Origin: Chitinophagaceae bacterium
Lineage (GTDB): Bacteria > Bacteroidota > Bacteroidia > Chitinophagales > Chitinophagaceae
Reading direction: 5' to 3'
NCBI GenBank assembly: GCA_026785745.1
Contig: JAJAZO010000326.1
Location: 1 to 12,983 of the forward strand
DNA length: 12,983 nt
This document shows, in pieces, positions 7,084 through 12,983 of the stretch. The notes under the pieces were generated by a model that worked only from the letters and a program-made list of their open reading frames with translations, ran no database searches and was not told the origin of the DNA. The position numbers and the translations under genes are program-made. Each line of letters opens with the position of its first letter. The stretch's first letter is position 1.

Positions 7084-8616
7084 ATGAATCACAAACAACC
7101 TGCGTCGGCAAATATTGTCATCTTTGGTGGTAAAGGTGATCTAGCCTGGAGAAAGTTAATCCCGGCATTTTTTAATCTTTATACCAGTGGATTTTTACCC
7201 AAACAATTTTCCATCTATGGAGTGCATTATGAAAAAATGCCCGAGAAAGCTTATGAAGCTTATATTCTGGAAGGGGTAAACACTTTTTCCCAGTACGGTA
7301 AAGCCACCAACAAGGAATGGAAAAAATTTGCTGCACACCTGTTCTTTTTTGAAGGAGATTTTACCACAGAAGATACTTACCGGCGGCTGTCCCTTTTATT
7401 AAATCAAAATGATAAAAGCTGGGGCGGCAGAGCAGTTCGTTTATTTTATTATTCGGTAGCTCCCCGCTTTATAGAGCCAATTTCCTTGCAACTGGCTCAG
7501 CATCATTTGGCCAGTGATGTGCATATGGACAGGATAGTGGTAGAAAAACCTTTTGGCAGCGATTTGCAAACAGCGAAAGAATTAAATCAATTGCTCACCA
7601 AACAATTCAGGGAAAAACAAATTTACCGGATTGACCATTACCTCGGCAAAGAGACAGTGCAGAACCTGATGGCTTTTCGCTTTGCCAATATTGTATTTGA
7701 ATCTATCTGGAACAATAATTATATAGAGCATGTACAGATAACTGTAGCGGAGCATATCGGTGTAGGTGGTCGTGGCGGTTACTATGAGCAGGCAGGTGCA
7801 TTGAAGGATATGATACAAAATCATTTGCTGCAATTGCTTTGTGTGGTAGCAATGGAACCACCTGTTTCGTTTGAAGCAGAAGATGTACGTAATAAAAAAG
7901 TGGATGTGCTGAAAGCCTTGCGACCATTGACAAAAATTGATGTGGCAAAGAACATTGTAAGAGGGCAATACAGTGAAGGAAAACTGGACGGAAAAAAACA
8001 AGCAGCATACAGGAAAGAAAAAAATGTCAATCCAAAATCAACGACAGAAACATTTGTAGCCCTAAAATTATTCGTGGATAACTGGCGATGGAAAAATGTT
8101 CCTTTTTATCTGCGTACCGGCAAAGCAATGGCAAAAGCTACTTCGCTGATTGTTATTCAATTTAAACCAGTACCTCATAATTTGTTTGGCGAAAAAATAG
8201 TTACTGATACCAGGCCCAACCAGCTTATCATTAGCATTCAACCGGAAATGGAAACTACATTATTGTTTCATGCAAAAGAACCCGGTGTGCAAATGAAAAT
8301 AAAGCCGGTGGAAATGGACTTTACTTATAAAGAAAGCTATGATACCCCCGTGCCAGAAGCTTATGAAACATTATTATTGGATGTACTCGAAGGCGATGCT
8401 ACTTTATTTATGCGGGCCGACCAGGTAGAAGCAGCATGGAAAGTGGTAACTCCTATTATGGAAGCATGGAAAAAAGGAACGGCACCACGGTTTCCTAATT
8501 ATGAACCAGGAAGCTGGGGACCAAAAGCCGCCCGAGAATTAATAAAAGAACAAGGTTGTGAATGGACATTATTACCAGAGAATGGAGTACATAAAATAAA
8601 ATTTAAAAAAAGATAA
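7084..8616 (+). CDS. zwf: Glucose-6-phosphate 1-dehydrogenase
   Basis: A full-length 510-residue enzyme oxidising glucose-6-phosphate to 6-phosphogluconolactone with NAD(P)+, the entry step of the oxidative pentose phosphate pathway. The coenzyme-binding loop reads FGGKGDLAWRKL (14-25), a variant of the common GASGDL or GGTGDL with Lys where Ser/Thr is usual. EKPFG is at 154-158. The active-site signature RIDHYLGKE is at 182-190 and contains the conserved phosphate-binding His and Lys. DMIQNHLLQ (242-250) supplies the catalytic His247. The C-terminal beta+alpha domain is complete (PFYLRTGKAM; EAYETLLLDVLEGD). The gene lies 12 nt after gnd and one base before pgl, so all three are surely co-transcribed. 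Coenzyme preference (NADP+ or dual) cannot be read safely from the sequence. Confidence 0.97.
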   Translation: MNHKQPASANIVIFGGKGDLAWRKLIPAFFNLYTSGFLPKQFSIYGVHYEKMPEKAYEAYILEGVNTFSQYGKATNKEWKKFAAHLFFFEGDFTTEDTYRRLSLLLNQNDKSWGGRAVRLFYYSVAPRFIEPISLQLAQHHLASDVHMDRIVVEKPFGSDLQTAKELNQLLTKQFREKQIYRIDHYLGKETVQNLMAFRFANIVFESIWNNNYIEHVQITVAEHIGVGGRGGYYEQAGALKDMIQNHLLQLLCVVAMEPPVSFEAEDVRNKKVDVLKALRPLTKIDVAKNIVRGQYSEGKLDGKKQAAYRKEKNVNPKSTTETFVALKLFVDNWRWKNVPFYLRTGKAMAKATSLIVIQFKPVPHNLFGEKIVTDTRPNQLIISIQPEMETTLLFHAKEPGVQMKIKPVEMDFTYKESYDTPVPEAYETLLLDVLEGDATLFMRADQVEAAWKVVTPIMEAWKKGTAPRFPNYEPGSWGPKAARELIKEQGCEWTLLPENGVHKIKFKKR

Positions 8617-8617
8617 G

Positions 8618-9343
8618 ATGAAGAACCCCGGCATTACCATTTGGAAAGATGCAGAAGCTCTAAGTATTGCGGCTGCACATTTCTTTGTGGCAGAATGCCA
8701 TCGTTGCATTGCAAAAAAAGGAAAGTTTGTCGTAGCTCTTTCCGGCGGTAACACACCTAAACGGTTATATCAATTACTTGGAAGTCCGGATTTTAATTGC
8801 AACATTCCCTGGGACAATGTTTTTTTATTTTGGAGTGATGAACGGTTTGTACTGCATACAGATGCGGACAGTAATTACAGAATGGTGAAAGAGAATTTAC
8901 TGAACTATATTTCAATACCTGAAAAAAATATTTTTGCTACACCGGTGAACGGTACAGCGAAAGATTGTGCAAAGGAATATGAACAAACCATTCATACATT
9001 TTTCGGTAAGAAGATTGTTTTCGATTCTGTACTGCTTGGCCTTGGCAATGACGGGCATACTGCTTCCCTGTTTCCGGGTACTACTATTGTAAAAGAAAAA
9101 AAGAAATTAGTAAAAGAGGTTTGGGCAGAAGAAAAGAAAACCTGGCGCATCAGCTTTACCCTTCCGCTGATTAACAGGGCAGCACAAATTATTTTTTTAG
9201 TGGCCGGAAAAGAAAAAGCAGCCGTAGTTGCCAGTGTTATCAATCATAAAAAAATAAACCCAGCCTTCCCTTCTCAATTAGTAAAGCCTGAAAAAGGAAC
9301 TATATGCTGGATGCTTGATGAAGAAGCTGCGGCTAACATATAA
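8618..9343 (+). CDS. pgl: 6-phosphogluconolactonase
   Basis: A 241-residue enzyme of the DevB/Pgl (glucosamine-6-phosphate isomerase-like) family that hydrolyses 6-phosphogluconolactone to 6-phosphogluconate, linking the products of the zwf and gnd genes. Family signatures are VALSGGNTPKRLYQLL (39-54), FWSDERFV (71-78), DSNYRMVKENLL (84-95) and LGLGNDGHTASLFPG (140-154), the last containing the conserved Asp145-His147 region of the active site. WRISFTLPLINRA (176-188) carries the conserved Arg of the substrate pocket. Length is typical. The ATG follows the zwf stop after a single base (TAAGATG), implying translational coupling. No clear intrinsic terminator follows the gene. It is not NagB, because the lactonase-type LGLGNDGHTASLFPG replaces the deaminase motifs and the operon context agrees. 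Confidence 0.96.
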   Translation: MKNPGITIWKDAEALSIAAAHFFVAECHRCIAKKGKFVVALSGGNTPKRLYQLLGSPDFNCNIPWDNVFLFWSDERFVLHTDADSNYRMVKENLLNYISIPEKNIFATPVNGTAKDCAKEYEQTIHTFFGKKIVFDSVLLGLGNDGHTASLFPGTTIVKEKKKLVKEVWAEEKKTWRISFTLPLINRAAQIIFLVAGKEKAAVVASVINHKKINPAFPSQLVKPEKGTICWMLDEEAAANI

Positions 9344-9385
9344 CCACTCCACGGTAAGACAACTCTGCTACATTTTACATATTTT

Positions 9386-9413
9386 TTTGAGTTCCTTATA
9401 CAATAATATTTTG
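9386..9413 (+). promoter_or_regulatory. Possible Bacteroidota-type promoter for the CAP protein
   Basis: TTTG at 9386-9389 and TATTTTG at 9407-9413 resemble the -33 (TTTG) and -7 (TAnnTTTG) boxes of the Bacteroidota housekeeping sigma factor, although the -7 box is one base short and the spacing is tight. Both lie in the 101-bp gap between pgl and the CAP gene, 30-60 nt ahead of its ATG. A weak Shine-Dalgarno-like AAAGGAA (9426-9432) also precedes the ATG. Confidence 0.3.
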
Positions 9414-9444
9414 CATATGCCGTATAAAGGAACAACTCAAACCA

Positions 9445-10080
9445 ATGAAATTTCTTTCCCTTCCAAGCCTGTTTGTCTGCCTTTTAGTATTTGCTTCTTT
9501 TATACCAGCAAAGAAAATCAGGCTTTCTACTACTACTCCTTCACCTTTAGCCAGCTATTCCACCGCATGGAATGATGCCAAATACCTGAAATGCAATACC
9601 GCTACCATGGCTAATTACATGACGGCTGCTGAAAAAGAAGTGATATATGTGTTGAACCTGGCAAGATTGAACCCGGTGTTGTTTGCTAATACGGTACTGA
9701 AAAAATATCCTGCCCGTCATACCACTTACTATACATCGCTACTCAATACAATGCTGAAGCTGAAACCCGCAAAACTATTATACCCTGATTCGCTTTGCTT
9801 TGCTGGAGCAAAATGTCATGCAGTCAATTCCGGAAAAGAAGGTTATGTTGGTCACTACCGAAGTACGGATGAATGCAGGAAAAAATGGTATTATACTGGT
9901 GAGTGCTGCGATTACGGCCATAACAAACCGCTTGATATTATCATGTCATTATTGATTGATGAAAGTGTGGAGTCATTAGGCCACCGGAAAATATGCCTCG
10001 GCGATTATAAAAAAATAGGTGTTTCAATTCAGCCACATATTTCTTACAGGTATAACACGGTAATAGATTTTCATTATTGA
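9445..10080 (+). CDS. Secreted CAP/SCP-domain protein, cysteine-rich
   Basis: A 211-residue exported protein with a signal peptide (MKFLSLPSLFVCLLVFASFIPA, cleavage near 22; shown here as two halves MKFLSLPSLFV and CLLVFASFIPA). From about residue 58 it resembles bacterial CAP (SCP/PR-1-like) domains: AAEKEVIYVLNLARLNP (61-77), a central A-x-x-HA-x-x-SG segment with His125, GYVGHYRS with His137, and ESVESLGHRKICL followed by YKKIGVSI near the C-terminus with His180. These His positions and the Glu residues fit the CAP cavity tetrad. The mature part has seven cysteines (50, 118, 124, 144, 154, 155, 184), many for a Bacteroidota protein. Bacterial CAP proteins are mostly of unknown function (lipid binding or proteolysis have been proposed for relatives), so no role is assigned. 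It follows pgl by 101 bp and probably has its own promoter. The frame also opens upstream at 9315, inside pgl, but that would hide the signal peptide. Confidence 0.75.
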   Translation: MKFLSLPSLFVCLLVFASFIPAKKIRLSTTTPSPLASYSTAWNDAKYLKCNTATMANYMTAAEKEVIYVLNLARLNPVLFANTVLKKYPARHTTYYTSLLNTMLKLKPAKLLYPDSLCFAGAKCHAVNSGKEGYVGHYRSTDECRKKWYYTGECCDYGHNKPLDIIMSLLIDESVESLGHRKICLGDYKKIGVSIQPHISYRYNTVIDFHY

Positions 10081-10094
10081 GAAAGCAAAAATAA

Positions 10095-12485
10095 TTAATC
10101 CATAATCTGCTCCAGGTGTACCAGTTGTCCGTCTTTGGTTATCCCTTCTATTACTACCCGGAAAGATTTACTTACATCATTATTATAAAAACTAAGTTTC
10201 ACTTTATTTTTTAACGGGGTTGTTGCCACCTGTGGATTCCAGTATAAAGTAGTACGTAAATCTCTTTTTTCATTGGCTGCATTAAAGCTGCTGTAGTTGG
10301 GTGAATAAAACTGACGAATGGGGCTATAGCCGCTTACCATGTTATTGGACAATCCTTTACCAGGGTCGGCCTTTACATCATCACCACGACGGGTATAAAT
10401 GGAAATGGCACCATTGGAGCTATTTCCTGAGCCTCCAAAAAATGGCGGACGAAAAACTTTTATATAAGCTATTTGTGAAACAGAAATAGAAGTTACAAAA
10501 TCAGCATCCATCGGCACTTCATCTAAAAATAGTTGCGGCGAACCTCCCCGCCATGTCATCGTTGGCGGGTTTGTGCTTGTATTGACCTGCAATCCGGCTA
10601 CTTTGGATTGCAGGTATTCGAAAACATTACGGGAAGCAAAACTTAATTGATCATTCACTAAATCAAACTGGTACCCATCGCCTCCTGAAAATAAACCAGA
10701 AGAATATTTTTGATCCAGTATTTCCAGCGGCGATTTTGTTTTAGCTCTTACAATTACATTCTCCAGCGTCTTACCTTCCAACTCCTTCAATAAACTTAGT
10801 GTTTCATCAGACAACTGGAAATGACGGCTATAGCCTGTGGTATCACCCAATTTGTTGTAAAAAATACCAATAGCTGGAATGCGGTAGCGAATGGCGGGCA
10901 ACCGGTTTTCCATAAACGTTACAGATGCATCATTTAATCCTTTGGAAAGTCTGTAAAAAATATGCACTGTATCAAAAAGAAAAAGTGAAGGGTCATTGAA
11001 AGTGCCATTTGGCATTACAGGCAGCATCACCATTTTATTTTCTCCTTCGGATTTTTTTTTGCCGATGATAAGAATAATATGGGCAGCATCTCTTAACTGT
11101 GAAGGTGTAGCTCCATACACCTTTCCGGAAAGGTATAGATAAGCAGTGTCTTTAGGGTAAACAATTTTGGGCAATTTGCCTTTTACTACATCCTCCCATA
11201 TAAAACGCCGCCAGCCATGTGTAAGCATTACGAGGTCAAGCCGCTGTGCTATCGTATCGTTATTAGCAGAAAAATAATAAGCAGGATTAAACACCAGTCC
11301 TTTTATATCACCCGTTAATAAAAGATGAGAAACAATATTATCACTGCTATCCGCCTCAATACCGGCATCTGTTACTGATACAGCAAAACTGGCATACAGA
11401 CTATCGGGTACCGTAATCATAATTTCATTTCTGGCTCTTTTATTCAATCCCCAGTGTTCCACTGTCATCTCTGCATTAAAACGATATTCATCATTATTAA
11501 TGTAAGTAATGCGTTCTGCCAGTGGCTTCCATTGCCCGTCAAACACTGTAATGGTCAATATACCAGAAGGAAGATCTCCAACAGGAATTACGCCTTTGGC
11601 AGAACCGGATGAAATATCTTTTGTTACTTTAAATGCCTGGTACTGATTAATAGTACCAAGTATTTGCAAGGGACCCAGTCTTTTTGCCAGATTCGGTTCA
11701 GCAGTAACAATAAAAATTCTTTTATTGCCCGATAATGTTACCTGCAATGAAACCCCTGTTGATTTAATGGCAGGCAATGCTGTTGTATGGTCAGCGCCTT
11801 TTTCGTCTTTCCATTTAGCCGTATAAGTTTCACCGGGTTGGGGTAAAAGAAAAAAATAACCCATCCCGTCATGTATAATTCGCAGGCTGTCTATCTTTTC
11901 GCCTTTACTGCTTTGTACAACACCTTTTATTTTAACCGGCTTGCCCCACTGATCGGTTGCTTTAAAAGCAATTTTGCCTGCGATACCTGCTATTGCATCA
12001 CCCCCTTCAGGAAAAAATTGCAGCGTTGGTACAACCGAAATCTTAGCAGCAGGCACATTCATATTTTTTGTAAGTATGCGAATATCTTTTTCATATAAAA
12101 AAGTAGAATCAAAATTGAGCATCCATTTTGTATATGCTTTTACATGGATGAACTGGCCTGTATAACCAGCAGGAATATCAAACTGTCCGTTACTGGTCGC
12201 ATCCACAACAGGGCCTGCATTATGTAAAAGAAGATTACCCTTATTATCTGTCCAATCAGTATATAATGTTTTGCTATCATCAGCCAGGGCAACACCCACC
12301 ATCAGGTAAGCTTTATACCAAACTGTTTCTCCGGGGGCATAGGCAGATTTATCGTATTGAATATAGGTACGTTCCTGGCCATATTCAGCAGCATACCGGG
12401 CTATTGTTGAATCAATATTTTGTGCTGTGCCAGAAACACCAAGGAAGAAAAGAATAAAAAAAACAAGAAGCCTTTTGGGGGTCAT
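10095..12485 (-). CDS. Secreted MG2-like / TonB plug-domain protein without beta-barrel
   Basis: A 796-residue exported protein starting at the ATG at 12485 (MTPKRLLVFFILFFLGVSG..., signal peptide to about residue 21, cleavage near GTA-Q). The frame extends to 12617, but the extension overlaps the upstream gene's stop and would bury the signal. The N-terminal part contains TYIQYDKSAYAPGETVWYKA (40-59), typical of macroglobulin-2 (MG2) domains, and QFFPEGGDAIAG (156-167), a run common in this Bacteroidota family. Several beta-rich domains follow. Residues about 574-701 resemble a TonB-dependent receptor plug: LENVIVRAK, then SPQLFLDEVPMD and IAYIKVFRPPFFGG, ending NGAISIYTRRG. Only about 95 residues follow, far too few for the 22-strand barrel of a true receptor, so it cannot transport by itself. 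It is usually annotated as a TonB-dependent receptor or hypothetical protein; its function is unknown. It ends tail-to-tail with the CAP gene, 14 nt apart. Confidence 0.82.
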   Translation of the reverse strand: MTPKRLLVFFILFFLGVSGTAQNIDSTIARYAAEYGQERTYIQYDKSAYAPGETVWYKAYLMVGVALADDSKTLYTDWTDNKGNLLLHNAGPVVDATSNGQFDIPAGYTGQFIHVKAYTKWMLNFDSTFLYEKDIRILTKNMNVPAAKISVVPTLQFFPEGGDAIAGIAGKIAFKATDQWGKPVKIKGVVQSSKGEKIDSLRIIHDGMGYFFLLPQPGETYTAKWKDEKGADHTTALPAIKSTGVSLQVTLSGNKRIFIVTAEPNLAKRLGPLQILGTINQYQAFKVTKDISSGSAKGVIPVGDLPSGILTITVFDGQWKPLAERITYINNDEYRFNAEMTVEHWGLNKRARNEIMITVPDSLYASFAVSVTDAGIEADSSDNIVSHLLLTGDIKGLVFNPAYYFSANNDTIAQRLDLVMLTHGWRRFIWEDVVKGKLPKIVYPKDTAYLYLSGKVYGATPSQLRDAAHIILIIGKKKSEGENKMVMLPVMPNGTFNDPSLFLFDTVHIFYRLSKGLNDASVTFMENRLPAIRYRIPAIGIFYNKLGDTTGYSRHFQLSDETLSLLKELEGKTLENVIVRAKTKSPLEILDQKYSSGLFSGGDGYQFDLVNDQLSFASRNVFEYLQSKVAGLQVNTSTNPPTMTWRGGSPQLFLDEVPMDADFVTSISVSQIAYIKVFRPPFFGGSGNSSNGAISIYTRRGDDVKADPGKGLSNNMVSGYSPIRQFYSPNYSSFNAANEKRDLRTTLYWNPQVATTPLKNKVKLSFYNNDVSKSFRVVIEGITKDGQLVHLEQIMD

Positions 12486-12518
12486 ACAGTTAATTATTAC
12501 CTGAATAATCAAAGGTTG

Positions 12519-12548
12519 CAAATTAAGGCATAATGAATCTGAAACAAA
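12519..12548 (-). promoter_or_regulatory. Candidate Bacteroidota promoter for the MG2/plug gene
   Basis: Reading the minus strand, TTTG (12548-12545) is followed after 18 bases by TTAATTTG (12526-12519), seven of eight matches to the -7 box TAnnTTTG. The predicted start would lie some 20-30 nt ahead of the ATG at 12485, supporting that ATG rather than the upstream in-frame start. The site lies in the 97-bp gap after the mutase gene. Confidence 0.4.
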
Positions 12549-12582
12549 GCCATTAACAGTTTTACAACACTTGCGGAAGATA

Positions 12583-12983
12583 TTACATATTTCTGCGATA
12601 CTGCCCGCCCACTTCATATAAAGAATGAGTAATTTGGCCCAGCGAACAATACTTTACTGTTTCCATCAATTCAGCAAAAAGGTTTCCATTGTTAATAGCA
12701 ACAGCTTTTAACTTTTGCAGCATCTCACCAGATTTATTTTCATTTCGCTTCCAGAAAGCCTGCAGGGTTTGTATCTGTTGTTGTTTTTCTTCGGTGGTAC
12801 TGCGGATAACTTCCGTTGGTAAAATGGTAGGACTTCCTTTTTTATTGAGAAAAGTATTTACACCAATCAATGGCAATTCACCGGAATGCTTTTGGTGTTC
12901 ATAGTATAAACTTTCCTCCTGTATTTTATTTCGCTGATACATTCTTTCCATTGCACCGAGCACACCACCTCTCTCCGTAAGCC
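12583..12983 (-). CDS. icmF: IcmF-like fused acyl-CoA mutase, C-terminal fragment (5' end outside window)
   Basis: The last 133 codons of a gene entering from the right edge. The sequence reads [17 protein letters not shown], then [35 protein letters not shown] and ends [20 protein letters not shown]. This matches the C-terminal end of the B12-dependent methylmalonyl-CoA mutase family, and specifically of the fused isobutyryl-CoA mutases (IcmF), which join a cobalamin-binding domain, a MeaI-type G-protein chaperone and the mutase domain. IcmF interconverts isobutyryl-CoA and n-butyryl-CoA in branched-chain and fatty acid metabolism. The catalytic core, B12 domain and GTPase domain are all outside the window, so substrate specificity (isobutyryl-, pivalyl- or methylmalonyl-CoA) cannot be checked. 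There is no sign of damage in the visible part. Confidence 0.8.
   Translation of the reverse strand, partial: LTERGGVLGAMERMYQRNKIQEESLYYEHQKHSGELPLIGVNTFLNKKGSPTILPTEVIRSTTEEKQQQIQTLQAFWKRNENKSGEMLQKLKAVAINNGNLFAELMETVKYCSLGQITHSLYEVGGQYRRNM

Noticed and set aside
7582..8030. Overlapping minus-strand open frames within zwf
   Set aside because: They are antisense to a complete Zwf with all signature motifs, and their translations are compositionally odd (Cys/Phe/His-rich) without any domain.

Overview
The window looks like chromosomal DNA from a Bacteroidota bacterium, most likely a Chitinophagaceae-like member of the Sphingobacteriia/Chitinophagia. This is inferred from the gene content: a barrel-less MG2 plus TonB-plug protein, paired AmpD/AmiD-type amidases, a fused isobutyryl-CoA-mutase-like C-terminus and a GH63-like glucosidase. 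It also fits the A+T-rich base composition, the near absence of Shine-Dalgarno sites, and promoter candidates of the TTTG / TAnnTTTG type. No phage, IS transposase, CRISPR array, rRNA or tRNA was recognised.

Layout. From 1 to 5384 everything reads on the minus strand. First is the N-terminal 701 codons of a GH63/MGH1-like glucosidase (its 3' end lies outside the window). Next is an 88-bp imperfect inverted-repeat element. Then come two tandem paralogous N-acetylmuramoyl-L-alanine amidases, one a predicted lipoprotein and one with an ordinary signal peptide. Immediately upstream of the amidases is an RhlE-type DEAD-box RNA helicase gene broken by one in-frame TAA between motifs II and III. Spacing (17 and 34 nt) suggests helicase and amidases form one transcription unit. 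A ~286-bp divergent intergenic region with short CCTG/CAGG inverted repeats follows.

From 5671 to 9343 the plus strand carries a compact gnd-zwf-pgl operon encoding all three enzymes of the oxidative pentose phosphate branch: glucose-6-phosphate dehydrogenase, 6-phosphogluconolactonase and 6-phosphogluconate dehydrogenase. Together they convert glucose-6-phosphate to ribulose-5-phosphate and yield two NADPH. A secreted, cysteine-rich CAP/SCP-domain protein follows on the same strand, probably from its own promoter.

From 10095 to the right edge the minus strand carries a 796-aa secreted protein with an MG2-like N-terminal part and a TonB plug-like C-terminal part but no beta-barrel. After it comes the C-terminal ~133 codons of an IcmF/methylmalonyl-CoA-mutase family protein that runs off the edge.

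The window is mostly ordinary housekeeping and envelope genes. The points that deserve a second look are the nonsense codon in the helicase, the amidase duplication with divergent targeting, the palindromic element at 2199-2286, and the barrel-less plug protein. I found no convincing new multi-gene system.
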